64,000 bases of DNA from Jeotgalibaca sp052266715 (GTDB lineage: Bacteria; Bacillota; Bacilli; Lactobacillales; Aerococcaceae), in NCBI GenBank assembly GCA_052266715.1, contig JBQPRB010000004.1; one strand, 5' to 3'. The first letter of the stretch is position 1; the number at the start of each line of letters is the position of its first letter. Positions 1-7,673 of this stretch are shown in pieces. The notes beneath the pieces are model-generated. The model saw only the letters and a list, made by a program, of their open reading frames with translations, was not told the origin of the DNA and did not search any database. A program made the translations under genes and the position numbers.

Positions 1-622
1 ACAGCTCCAATGCGCCACTAAAAGGTGCTCCACCTCTATGTTTTTCTAATGTGGGTAATCCTTGTTGGAGCGGCCCGCGTTTCTTGCCATCACCCGGAAC
101 AAATGCCATCACTTTAAAACCAACCTCTTTTAACCACTCATTTTGTTTTTGAAACGCCTTTTTACCAAGTCCCGTTTCCGGACGAGGATAGTAGTTATGC
201 CAAGCTTCCATATTCTCAAAATTGGCACTATGTTTGCGTAAAATAGTTAAATCATCCTCGGAAATGGTACTGGCATTAAGTGCAATACCCATCACTTGGC
301 TAGCCTTCGCCACAATTTCCATTGATATACCGTAATCAATACGAATTCCGGTAAGACCCATTTTTTTGAGCGGAGATAAGTCGTTAAATGAAACTCCCAG
401 TTTATCAAGAGCTGCTCCGGAAATGTCGACCACAAGTTCTAGGTTATTCTTCCTGGAGAATGTTCCCAGTTTTTGTAATCCATCTAGATATTTGTTATTA
501 TCTTCTTCAGGAATATGAATCGAAGTAAAAATACCTTTGAAGCCGTGCTCAACCATTTCAGTCATGTAGTTGTATGTTTCTTGAGTGAAGTCCTCGTTTA
601 AGAAAATTGAGAATCCAAACAT
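1..622 (-). CDS. mupG: MupG-type 6-phospho-N-acetylmuramidase (DUF871), 3' part cut by window edge
   Basis: The 207 codons visible are the N-terminal part of a DUF871/MupG-family TIM-barrel protein; the rest lies left of the window. The family cleaves MurNAc-6-phosphate-GlcNAc in the cytoplasm during recovery of cell-wall sugars. The signature HNYYPRPETGL lies near residue 143, followed by a GDGKKRGPL stretch, both typical of the family. The start ATG at 622 follows an AAAGGGG ribosome binding site. A promoter and a cre-like site lie just upstream, which fits an amino-sugar catabolic gene. The family call is firm; the exact substrate is inferred from the family. Confidence 0.85.
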   Translation of the reverse strand, partial: MFGFSIFLNEDFTQETYNYMTEMVEHGFKGIFTSIHIPEEDNNKYLDGLQKLGTFSRKNNLELVVDISGAALDKLGVSFNDLSPLKKMGLTGIRIDYGISMEIVAKASQVMGIALNASTISEDDLTILRKHSANFENMEAWHNYYPRPETGLGKKAFQKQNEWLKEVGFKVMAFVPGDGKKRGPLQQGLPTLEKHRGGAPFSGALEL

Positions 623-636
623 AGTACGCCCCTTTC

Positions 637-687
637 TGGAAACGTTTTTTTATGCCTTCATTATAACAAAATGAAATTTTATTTCAA
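637..687 (-). promoter_or_regulatory. mupG promoter with cre-like site
   Basis: On the minus strand a -35 TTGAAA (682-687) and -10 TATAAT (660-665) are separated by 16 bp. Just downstream, TGGAAACGTTTTTT (637-650, plus-strand reading) matches the CcpA cre consensus apart from one base. Its position just after the expected transcription start suits repression by CcpA. Control is inferred. Confidence 0.6.
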
Positions 688-753
688 CATAAAACATCTT
701 AATAGCTTTAAATTAATTTATGTTAAAATAATATTTCAAAGGGGATGGTTTTT

Positions 754-1377
754 TTGCAACAACTCTATTTTGTGCGACATGGTCAAACAAAGCTCAATGC
801 CGCCAATCACGTACAAGGAGGAGCTATTGATTCTCCGTTATTAGAAAAAAGTATCGAAGATGCGAGGAAAACCGGTAAATTTTTATGCCAAACAAGCATT
901 TCTCGAGCCATAAGCAGTCCACAAATCCGGGCATGGGATACCGCTAAATATATCTTGGATGAATTTAAATCGGATATTCCTTTAGAAAAAGATGATTTAT
1001 TAAAGGAGTTTGGCTATGGAAAATGGGAAGGATTATACATTCCCTCGATAGCGGAAAAACATCCTGAAATATTTTATCACTTGCGTCATGAGCCGCACCT
1101 GTATAACCCTTCTTTGTTTGGAGGTGAAACGTACCAAGATCTCATAGCCCGTGGGACAAAATCTATTCTTTTCCATGCGGAAAAACAGCCACAATCAGAT
1201 CTTTTATTTGTTGGACACAGTATTCTTTGGACAGCCACTCTGCTTTCGTTGGTAGGCTTCGAGTTAAAAGATATACGCTCTCAGTCCCCCTTAGCAAACA
1301 CAAGCATCACCCGCTTAATTAAGGACAATGAAGGATTTCATCTTGATATGTGGAACTTTACAGATCATTTAGTATGA
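754..1377 (+). CDS. Histidine phosphatase family protein (phosphoglycerate mutase-like)
   Basis: The protein is about 207 residues long and opens with LYFVRHGQTKLN, the RHG motif whose histidine is phosphorylated during catalysis. The second catalytic histidine is in LLFVGHSILW about two thirds in. These define the cofactor-dependent phosphoglycerate mutase/acid phosphatase superfamily; the substrate cannot be told from sequence. A TTG at 754 is preferred as start because AAAGGGG (738-744) sits nine bases before it, whereas the ATG at 745 would overlap the ribosome binding site. It is transcribed away from mupG, as a single gene. No hairpin directly follows the stop; the repeat-rich gap begins there. 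Confidence 0.85.
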   Translation: MQQLYFVRHGQTKLNAANHVQGGAIDSPLLEKSIEDARKTGKFLCQTSISRAISSPQIRAWDTAKYILDEFKSDIPLEKDDLLKEFGYGKWEGLYIPSIAEKHPEIFYHLRHEPHLYNPSLFGGETYQDLIARGTKSILFHAEKQPQSDLLFVGHSILWTATLLSLVGFELKDIRSQSPLANTSITRLIKDNEGFHLDMWNFTDHLV

Positions 1378-1392
1378 ACAAAAAGGGTTCTT

Positions 1393-1770
1393 GGTTATCT
1401 GGCGTTGGTGAAGGAAATGCCCTTCGGCGTGTTTGCTTGTGTACTGCCGTAGGACCGCCCTGAGCCTGTAGTCTCCGGGCTTGCAGGCCTCAAAGGGGAG
1501 GGTGAGACTTTTGTCTCACCCTCTTTCCTGTATACGAATATCTGTATTCTAAACGTGCGACAAAAGGCAGCCCCGACGTCCACTTCACGAATAATGCTCA
1601 GATGGCCTGCGACCATCTTGCGCTTATTCGCTCCAGTGGTTCGGGGCTAACCGCCTTTTGTCCCACTTCCCCCTACTTTCGCATTGCATCCTTGACACGG
1701 CCACAAGCAACCCCACCGTCCTTCGGGATTTCCAAGAAGAATACCTACCAACACCATAAATAATAGAACC
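1393..1770 (-). repeat. Palindromic repeat family B, copy 1 (split by hairpin repeat)
   Basis: The reverse complement of 1667-1770 matches 30861-30955: shared blocks are TTGGTAG, GAAATCCCG.AGGACGG, GGTTGCTTGTGG.CGTGTCAAGGATG (with gaps) and GCGAAA. The segment 1393-1505, reversed, matches the other end of the 30.9-kb copy through CCCTTTGAGGC.TGCAAGCC and GAAGGGCATTTCCTT. The left arm read on the plus strand also resembles the right arm read on the minus strand, so the element has inverted-repeat ends. The hairpin repeat 1533-1666 sits between the arms. Confidence 0.7.
1533..1666 (+). repeat. Hairpin repeat family A, copy 1
   Basis: The octamer TACGAATA (1533-1540) is followed after 14 bases by a 112-bp near-perfect inverted repeat (1555-1666). 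The outer stem is GTGCGACAAAAGGC with GCCTTTTGTCCCAC, then AGCCCCGA with TCGGGGCT. The apex is formed by AGATGGCC with GACCATCT. The copies at 10033 and 52302 are the same element in the opposite orientation. Function is unknown; a structured RNA or a non-autonomous mobile hairpin are both possible. Confidence 0.8.
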
Positions 1771-1772
1771 AC

Positions 1773-1818
1773 AAAAAGAAGCGGGAGCCCTGAATAATCA
1801 GGGCTCCCGCTTCTTTTT
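1773..1818. terminator. Bidirectional intrinsic terminator
   Basis: A perfect stem AAGAAGCGGGAGCCCTGA / TCAGGGCTCCCGCTTCTT is followed by six T on the plus strand and flanked by A5 on the other side. It ends the permease transcript from the right and blocks readthrough from the left. Confidence 0.9.
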
Positions 1819-1821
1819 TAT

Positions 1822-2481
1822 TTACCTACTGCTTTTTGAAACTCTCAATTCAACTTTATTAGCGATGATGGTCAAAATAGAAATAACCACTAAATAATAC
1901 AAAGCAACAATCGACCACATACGGATGGTTTCCATGTTGTTCGCTGTGATGATTTTACCATTCATTGTTAATTCACGAACCCCGATAATGGATAGTAAAG
2001 AGGTATCCTTCAAGGTAATAATAAACTGATTAATCATAGAAGGGAGCATTATGCGCAACGCTTGCGGTAATACAACCTTACTCATTGATTTATTATAAGG
2101 AAGACCTAAACTACGAGCTGCTTCCATTTGTCCCTTATCGATGGATTCAATCCCACCCCGTACAATTTCTGCTATATAGGCTCCCGCATTCAAGCTCATT
2201 GTGATAACCCCGGCTTGCCATTCAGTCAGTTTCAGACCGGTCGCCATCGGAATACCAAAATAGACGAAGTAAATTTGAACCAGCAAAGGCGTTCCACGAA
2301 TAAGCCAAATATAAACATTTGATAGTGATTGTAGCACCTTGTTGTTAGATACTTTCATAAGCCCGAAGACAACCCCGAGGATCAGTCCGAAAAGTAAAGA
2401 AAACAGCGTAATTTGAACGGTTTGCCACATGGCATCCATAAAGGAAGGAAAATGTTCCAACAACAATTCAAAAAATAACAT
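1822..2481 (-). CDS. Amino-acid ABC transporter permease (His/Glu/Gln/Arg family)
   Basis: This is a 219-residue membrane permease of the polar amino-acid uptake family. Several hydrophobic segments are visible (about 17-41, 52-77, 90-110, 190-210). The EAA loop, EAARSLGLPYNKSMSKVVLPQA at about residues 140-161, docks the ATPase. Typical family length is 210-230. No binding-protein or ATPase gene lies next to it, so it is an orphan in this window; partners must be encoded elsewhere. The start follows AGGATGATG. It lies behind its own promoter and a leader holding an intrinsic terminator. The amino acid transported cannot be told from sequence. Confidence 0.88.
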   Translation of the reverse strand: MLFFELLLEHFPSFMDAMWQTVQITLFSLLFGLILGVVFGLMKVSNNKVLQSLSNVYIWLIRGTPLLVQIYFVYFGIPMATGLKLTEWQAGVITMSLNAGAYIAEIVRGGIESIDKGQMEAARSLGLPYNKSMSKVVLPQALRIMLPSMINQFIITLKDTSLLSIIGVRELTMNGKIITANNMETIRMWSIVALYYLVVISILTIIANKVELRVSKSSR

Positions 2482-2524
2482 TTTTCATCATCCTATCTAT
2501 TTATATGTAAGAAGTTTACAAAAT

Positions 2525-2622
2525 AAAAAAAGCATCTACAAGTGCTTTTCAAGGTAATTATGAGCGTTCACTCATTTTACCAGTATTTGTAATAGAATAG
2601 CACATTCCCTTATTACCGTCAA
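2525..2622 (-). promoter_or_regulatory. Promoter and attenuator-like leader of the amino-acid permease
   Basis: A strong promoter is read on the minus strand: -35 TTGACG (2617-2622), 17-bp spacer, extended -10 TGC-TATTCT (2594-2599). The leader of about 105 nt then folds a hairpin GGTAA.ATGAG...CTCAT..TTACC (2553-2581). A second hairpin AAAAGCA...TGCTTTT (2528-2549) ends in seven U, which is an intrinsic terminator. The gene start is 44 nt further on. This order (promoter, structured element, terminator, gene) suggests attenuation or a small riboswitch. I recognise no known class. Confidence 0.6.
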
Positions 2623-2708
2623 TATTTCTGACGACGCCATCGCATAATAGCAATATTCTCATAGCTTTTTGGTCTATCGCATTTCGATATGGTGAAGATA
2701 ACAAATAC

Positions 2709-2742
2709 AAAAAAGCTCACCCATCATGGGAAATGGGTGAGT
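2709..2742 (-). terminator. Intrinsic terminator of trxB
   Basis: The minus-strand hairpin CTCACCCAT...ATGGGTGAG is followed by CTTTTTT, nine bases after the trxB stop. Confidence 0.9.
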
Positions 2743-2750
2743 AATTACAG

Positions 2751-3698
2751 TTATTTAACTTCGTTGCGTTCGTTCCATGATTCTACATAATGGAAAGTAC
2801 GGTTACCGGCCTCCGCACCATCACCCACTGCTGTAGTGATTTGACGCAGTGATTTTTTCCGTACATCACCAACTGCAAAAATACCAGGTACAGTTGTTTC
2901 CATGTACTCATTGGTCAAAACCCAACCTTCTTCATCAGTGATGTTAAGGTCTACAAAAGCATCCGTTTGTGGCAAAATACCCACATATACAAACACACCA
3001 TCAGTAGCGTGCGTACTAACTTCACCGGTTTTTACGTTTTTGGTTATAACACCAGTCACTTTATTACCATCACCTTGAATTTCTTCTACCACTGTGTCCC
3101 AGACAAAATCTACTTTTTCATTTTTGAATGCACGATCTTGTAAAATCTTTTGGGCACGCAATGAATCACGGCGATGAATAATATCAACCTCTGAAAATTG
3201 TGTTAAGTATGTTCCTTCCTCAACTGCAGAATCCCCGCCACCTACAACGACAAGTTCTTTGTTACGGAAAAAGGCGCCATCACAAACGGCACAATAAGAA
3301 ACACCGCGTCCGTTATACTGGTCTTCACCGGGAACATTCAATTTTCTATGCTGTGAGCCGGTTGCAATAACAACCGCTTTTGTTTTATAACTTTTCTTAC
3401 CAGCCTCAATAATATGGTAATTGTCTTCTTGTTTAATACCTTTCACGTCTCCATAGACATGCTCGGCACCAAAACGCATTGCACTATTATACATTTTATC
3501 CGCTAATTCTGGGCCCAAGATGGAGTCATAACCAGGATAGTTTTCTACTTCCGCTGTATTGATTAACTCTCCTCCTGGAACGCCTCTTTCTAAAATAAGC
3601 GTTCTTAAATTCGAACGAGACGCATACAGGGCCGCTGTCATACCGCCTGGACCTGCACCGATGATGACAACATCGTAAATTTTTTCTGTTTGTTCCAT
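2751..3698 (-). CDS. trxB: Thioredoxin-disulfide reductase
   Basis: TrxB uses NADPH and FAD to reduce thioredoxin in the cytosol. The 315-residue protein has the usual length. It carries the FAD-binding GAGPGG at 14-19, the redox pair C136-A-V-C139 followed by DG, the NADPH motif GGGDSA at 153-158, and the C-terminal FAD motif FAVGDVR. The redox motif CAVC rather than CATC is a common variant. It is the last gene of the hprK-lgt-gpsA-galU-trxB run, 61 bp after galU, and has its own promoter-like sequence overlapping a perfect palindrome, so it may be separately controlled. The start follows a GGGAGAAAACC ribosome binding site. Confidence 0.96.
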   Translation of the reverse strand: MEQTEKIYDVVIIGAGPGGMTAALYASRSNLRTLILERGVPGGELINTAEVENYPGYDSILGPELADKMYNSAMRFGAEHVYGDVKGIKQEDNYHIIEAGKKSYKTKAVVIATGSQHRKLNVPGEDQYNGRGVSYCAVCDGAFFRNKELVVVGGGDSAVEEGTYLTQFSEVDIIHRRDSLRAQKILQDRAFKNEKVDFVWDTVVEEIQGDGNKVTGVITKNVKTGEVSTHATDGVFVYVGILPQTDAFVDLNITDEEGWVLTNEYMETTVPGIFAVGDVRKKSLRQITTAVGDGAEAGNRTFHYVESWNERNEVK

Positions 3699-3733
3699 GG
3701 TTTTCTCCCTTCAATACCAACATTCACTTCTTT

Positions 3734-3753
3734 ATTATAACGAGGTTCGTTAT
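3734..3753 (-). promoter_or_regulatory. trxB promoter region with 17-bp palindrome
   Basis: A -10 TATAAT (3734-3739) overlaps the palindrome ATAACGA-GGT-TCGTTAT (3737-3753), 39 bp before the trxB start. The -35 is poor. The palindrome could be an operator of a redox regulator or merely a stem-loop; no known regulator consensus was recognised. Confidence 0.45.
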
Positions 3754-3759
3754 TTTAGG

Positions 3760-4647
3760 CTATTTTTCTGCCTGTTCAAGGCTTTCACCTAACGTAATAA
3801 TATAATCTTTTAATTTATCCTTCATTTCTGGATGTTGAAGGCCATACGTAATGCTAGTAGCCAAGAAACCAAATTTGTCTCCCACATCAAATCGCTGACC
3901 TTTAAAGTTTTTGGCAAATACACGTTGTGTTTTATTCAATGTGTCAATGGCATCCGTCAATTGAATTTCGCCACCTGCTCCAACTTCTTGTTTTTCTAAA
4001 ATTTCGAAGATTTCTGGTGTCAATAAGTAACGACCGATAATGGCATAGTTACTCGGTGCATCTTCGGGTTTTGGTTTTTCCACAAAACGACGTACATTTA
4101 GGAGTCCTTCTTCCAATTGGTTATCTGGATCGATAATACCATATTTCGAAGTCTCTTCATGGGGTACTTCCATAACTGCAATCGTTGAAGCGTACGTTTT
4201 TTCATAACCTTCAATTAGTTGCCTTGTCAAAGGAACCTCGTCCACCATTAAGTCGTCACCCAACATAACCACAAATGGTTCATCTCCTACAAATGCTTTC
4301 GCTTGGAGAACTGCATGCCCTAATCCCAGTGGATAAGATTGTCGTACAAAATGAATACGAATCCCTGTTGTTTCTTGAACCAATTTCAATAAATCATCTT
4401 TACCTTTATCTCTTAGGTTTGTTTCTAATTCAACATTGGAGTCAAAGTGGTCCTCGATTGGACGTTTACTCTTTCCAGTTACGATTAAAATATCTTCTAT
4501 ACCTGACTCGATTGCTTCTTCTACAATAAACTGAATGGTTGGCTTATCAACAATGGGTAACATTTCTTTTGCCATTGCTTTAGTTGCCGGTAAAAAACGT
4601 GTTCCAAATCCTGCTGCTGGAATAACTGCTTTTTTAACTTTTTTCAA
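3760..4647 (-). CDS. galU: UTP-glucose-1-phosphate uridylyltransferase
   Basis: GalU makes UDP-glucose from UTP and glucose-1-phosphate, feeding glycolipid anchors, wall polymers and galactose metabolism. The 295-residue protein begins with the nucleotidyltransferase motif GFGTRFLPATKAMAKEMLP at 13-31. It contains the VMLGDD metal-binding stretch and VEKPKPEDAPSNYAI, all standard for bacterial GalU. It starts one base after the gpsA stop, so the two are translationally close. galT at 52.5 kb could use its product, UDP-glucose. Confidence 0.96.
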   Translation of the reverse strand: MKKVKKAVIPAAGFGTRFLPATKAMAKEMLPIVDKPTIQFIVEEAIESGIEDILIVTGKSKRPIEDHFDSNVELETNLRDKGKDDLLKLVQETTGIRIHFVRQSYPLGLGHAVLQAKAFVGDEPFVVMLGDDLMVDEVPLTRQLIEGYEKTYASTIAVMEVPHEETSKYGIIDPDNQLEEGLLNVRRFVEKPKPEDAPSNYAIIGRYLLTPEIFEILEKQEVGAGGEIQLTDAIDTLNKTQRVFAKNFKGQRFDVGDKFGFLATSITYGLQHPEMKDKLKDYIITLGESLEQAEK

Positions 4648-4648
4648 T

Positions 4649-5686
4649 TTATTCTTCCTCCGATTTCAGTTTAGATGTGCTATGTTCTGCTTTACTATCT
4701 CGTAACATAAGATCTTCGATTACCTCATCTACATGCGCATTTTCAAACAGGACACGGTAAATGGCAGTCGTAATTGGCATATCGATTCCTTTTTCTTGAG
4801 CCAATTCGTAGGCCGCTTTAGTTGTTTCAACACCTTCCACAACCATACCCATATTCGCCAATATTTCATCCAATGGCACGCCCTTACCAATCAAGTTTCC
4901 AGCACGCCAGTTTCTGGAGTGAACACTTGTGGCTGTAACAACTAAGTCACCCACGCCACTTAACCCGATAAAAGTTAAGGGATCTGCACCAAATGCAACG
5001 CCCAAACGGCTGATTTCAGCCAATCCACGGGTAATTAAAGCCGCTTTGGCATTATCACCATAGCCAAGGCCTACTAATGCCCCAGCACCAACAGCGATAA
5101 TGTTTTTCAATGCTGCGCCTAGTTCAACCCCGATGACGTCACCATTTGTATAAACCCGAAAGTAGTTATTCATAAATAATTTTTGAACTTCTGCACGAGC
5201 AGCCGTTGATGAAGAAGCGGCCGTGATGGTTGTAATATCCCTTTTGGCAACTTCCTCTGCATGGCTCGGTCCGGATAAAACAACGATTCCATTGTGTTTG
5301 TCAGCGTCCATCTCTTCGTCGATAATCACTGAAATACGTTTATGGGTTACTTGTTCCAAGCCTTTACTTGCATGAATCAAAATGGGCCTTTGCTTTCCAT
5401 CAAGAATGGCATTCACTTGTTGTGAGACAGAACGAATCGCTTTTGTTGGAATGACGAATAAAATAAAATCAACATCTTTCAACGCTTCTTCCAGTTTTGT
5501 GTATGCCACAATCGTCTCTCTCAACTTTAATCCAGGTAAATAATGCTCATTTGTATGTTTTTCATTAATCTCGTCAATTTGCGCCGGGACGTTTCCCCAA
5601 ATATTAACATAGTGGCCATTTTCACTTAAGACCATTGCTAAAGCTGTCCCCCAGGATCCAGCTCCTAAAACGGCAATTTTTTTCAT
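4649..5686 (-). CDS. gpsA: NAD(P)-dependent glycerol-3-phosphate dehydrogenase
   Basis: GpsA reduces dihydroxyacetone phosphate to sn-glycerol-3-phosphate, the precursor of phospholipids and teichoic acids. The 345-residue chain has the Rossmann motif GAGSWGT at 8-14. The GAALKNIIA stretch holds the catalytic lysine, and LSGVGDLVVTATS is the conserved family motif. The C-terminal tail (KAEHSTSKLKSEEE) is polar and not conserved. It overlaps lgt by four bases and abuts galU, indicating one operon for lipid and wall precursors. Confidence 0.96.
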   Translation of the reverse strand: MKKIAVLGAGSWGTALAMVLSENGHYVNIWGNVPAQIDEINEKHTNEHYLPGLKLRETIVAYTKLEEALKDVDFILFVIPTKAIRSVSQQVNAILDGKQRPILIHASKGLEQVTHKRISVIIDEEMDADKHNGIVVLSGPSHAEEVAKRDITTITAASSSTAARAEVQKLFMNNYFRVYTNGDVIGVELGAALKNIIAVGAGALVGLGYGDNAKAALITRGLAEISRLGVAFGADPLTFIGLSGVGDLVVTATSVHSRNWRAGNLIGKGVPLDEILANMGMVVEGVETTKAAYELAQEKGIDMPITTAIYRVLFENAHVDEVIEDLMLRDSKAEHSTSKLKSEEE

Positions 5687-6540
5687 TTTTTAAACTCCTT
5701 CGACGTGTTCATTCCCAGATTAATTTCCGTATAATAGGGATCTTTTGGATAGTGATTATACCGACGGAAAGCCCAGGCAGCAATTGCCGCCACAATCAAC
5801 ACGATAGAAAGCAATTGTGAGACACGGATGTTGGCAAATAAATACAAGCTGTCCGTGCGCATACCTTCGATAAAGAAACGGCCAAAGGCATACCAAATGA
5901 CATAAGCGAAAAAGACTTCCCCTTCACGAAGCAATTTAGGTCTTCTGCGTAGATATAAAATAATTAAAAAGCCCAATAGGGACCAGAGTGATTCATAAAG
6001 AAAGGTCGGATGGTAATAGACACCGTTGATATTCATTTGATTAATAATGAATTCCGGTAAAAACAAGCCCTCCAAAAATTCACGGGTTACTTCTGCACCA
6101 TGGGCTTCTTGGTTAATGAAGTTACCCCAACGTCCGATTGACTGTGCAATCAATACGCCAGGAGCCAAAACATCCAAAGTCAACATAAATGGAACCTTTT
6201 TGTTTTTGGAAAAGAAGTAAACGACGATGGCCCCCGTAATCAAGGCACCATAAATCGCTATGCCCCCGTTCCAAATTTGCAGAATCTGACCGGGATTCGC
6301 CAAGTAATAATCAAGTTCAAACAGCACATAATAAGCTCTTGCACCTAGTATTGCGATTGGAACTGCCCAGAAAGCCAAGTCCAGAATATAATCCTGAGGC
6401 ATACCTTTACGGTCACCTTCATTAGAAGCAAGATACATGGCAATCATTATCCCGATGCCGATAATTACACCATACCAGGCTACTTCAAAACTGCCGATCC
6501 TAATCGCTATGGGATCAATAGCCGCTAAAAGTTTATTCAT
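5683..6540 (-). CDS. lgt: Prolipoprotein diacylglyceryl transferase
   Basis: Lgt transfers diacylglycerol from phosphatidylglycerol to the lipobox cysteine of pre-lipoproteins at the membrane. The 285-residue protein is polytopic, with the signature GRWGNFINQEA at 136-146 and YHPTFLYESLW further on. Likely clients in this window are PstS and the alpha-amylase lipoprotein, both with lipoboxes. It is 18 bp after hprK and overlaps gpsA by four bases. The order hprK-lgt is conserved across Firmicutes. Confidence 0.96.
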   Translation of the reverse strand: MNKLLAAIDPIAIRIGSFEVAWYGVIIGIGIMIAMYLASNEGDRKGMPQDYILDLAFWAVPIAILGARAYYVLFELDYYLANPGQILQIWNGGIAIYGALITGAIVVYFFSKNKKVPFMLTLDVLAPGVLIAQSIGRWGNFINQEAHGAEVTREFLEGLFLPEFIINQMNINGVYYHPTFLYESLWSLLGFLIILYLRRRPKLLREGEVFFAYVIWYAFGRFFIEGMRTDSLYLFANIRVSQLLSIVLIVAAIAAWAFRRYNHYPKDPYYTEINLGMNTSKEFKK

Positions 6541-6558
6541 TTTATTCCTCCATTTAAA

Positions 6559-7497
6559 CTAAATTTCCTTGCGCGAATTTTCCTTGATCAGGTTCTCTAA
6601 ATTCCGTTCAAATGTTTCTGCTGCATTATAACCCATCGTTTTCGCACGGTAATTCATAGCTGCCATTTCAACGATAATCGCCAAATTACGACCTGTTTTT
6701 ACAGGAACCGTAATCTTTGGTATTTGGACATCTAAAATTGAAACTAATTCTTCATCAGTACCTAGACGTTCAAATTTTTTATCTTGGGTCCATAAGGCCA
6801 AGTTAACGATTAAGTTGACTTCATTCGTTTGTTTGACGGCACCAGCTCCAAATAAAGTCATGACGTCCATTATGCCGATACCACGGATTTCAATCAAATG
6901 ACGTAAAATAGAAGGTGCTTCCCCCATCAAGGTATCATCATCATGTTGATAAAGGTCAATCCTGTCATCCGCAACGAGGCGGTGCCCTTTTTGGATTAAT
7001 TCCAAGGCTGTTTCAGATTTTCCAACGCCAGAATCACCGGTAATCATGACGCCCATCCCGAATACATCCACCAATACACCGTGCATGGATATACGTTCAG
7101 CCAAGCGACTTTCCAGGAAGTTTGTGACATTACTTGATACACGAGTCGTTTTTGATGTAGCTTGCAACAGTGGAATACCAGCTTCTTGACACGCTTTGAT
7201 CAATTCAGCAGGCGGATCGATGCGACGCGCAATGATGAAACAAGGTGTCTCTTTTTGACAAAGACGACGCATGATGATTAAGCGTTCTTCTGAAGACATC
7301 CGCGCTAAAAAGGATGTTTCCGTTTGGCCCATAAGTTGGACACGCCAAGACGGATAAAAATTGAAATAGCCTGTTAGTTCAACGCCTGGACGGTGGATTT
7401 CAGTTGACGTAATTTCTTTATTTAAAAATTCTTCGCCAATAATAACTTTAAATGTAGAAGCCTTAATCAGTTCTTTAATGGTTACTCTATTCGGCAT
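6559..7497 (-). CDS. hprK: HPr kinase/phosphorylase
   Basis: HprK phosphorylates Ser46 of HPr (ATP or pyrophosphate) and removes the phosphate again, setting CcpA-dependent carbon catabolite control. The 312-residue protein has the usual length. It carries the P-loop GDSGVGKS at 154-161, His139 just before it, and the HprK signature EIRGIGIMDV around 203-212. It is the first gene of the run hprK-lgt-gpsA-galU. Several cre-like sites in this window (mupG, hpf, amylase) would respond to its product. The start follows a GTGAGGG ribosome binding site. Confidence 0.97.
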   Translation of the reverse strand: MPNRVTIKELIKASTFKVIIGEEFLNKEITSTEIHRPGVELTGYFNFYPSWRVQLMGQTETSFLARMSSEERLIIMRRLCQKETPCFIIARRIDPPAELIKACQEAGIPLLQATSKTTRVSSNVTNFLESRLAERISMHGVLVDVFGMGVMITGDSGVGKSETALELIQKGHRLVADDRIDLYQHDDDTLMGEAPSILRHLIEIRGIGIMDVMTLFGAGAVKQTNEVNLIVNLALWTQDKKFERLGTDEELVSILDVQIPKITVPVKTGRNLAIIVEMAAMNYRAKTMGYNAAETFERNLENLIKENSRKEI

Positions 7498-7519
7498 TGC
7501 ATTCCCTCACTCTATAAAT

Positions 7520-7547
7520 ATAGTATGATTTCTCGTTCGATTCTCAA
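7520..7547 (-). promoter_or_regulatory. Putative hprK promoter
   Basis: The minus strand shows -35 TTGAGA (7542-7547), 16-bp spacer and -10 TACTAT (7520-7525), 23 bp before the hprK start. The match is moderate, but the position after the liaZ terminator supports it. Confidence 0.45.
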
Positions 7548-7640
7548 TTCAAGTTTTCCTATTAATCTTAACATTATTGGGGCTTGTAAGAAAGGCAAAA
7601 AGTTTAGAGGCTTTTCTGGAATAATTTGCTTAATAAAAAT

Positions 7641-7672
7641 TAAAAAGAGCCGAGAATTTCTTCTCGACTCTT
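7641..7672 (-). terminator. Intrinsic terminator of liaX-liaY-liaZ
   Basis: The stem AAGAGTCGAGAA / TTCTCGGCTCTT with a GAAA loop is followed by five T on the minus strand, directly after the liaZ stop. Confidence 0.92.
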
Positions 7673-7673
7673 G

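Larger units (their letters stand above)
1378..1821. other. 444-bp gene-free stretch filled by nested repeats and a terminator
   Basis: The gap between the phosphatase and the permease holds a palindromic repeat (arms 1393-1505 and 1667-1770). Inside it lie a terminator-like hairpin (GGGTGAGAC...GTCTCACCC, about 1500-1522) and copy 1 of the hairpin repeat (1533-1666). A strong terminator follows at 1773-1818. A 73-codon open frame on the minus strand overlaps these repeats and is not considered a gene. Confidence 0.8.

Noticed and set aside
1395..1616. 73-codon open frame on the minus strand
   Set aside because: It lies wholly inside repeats, has no ribosome binding site and no recognisable protein features.
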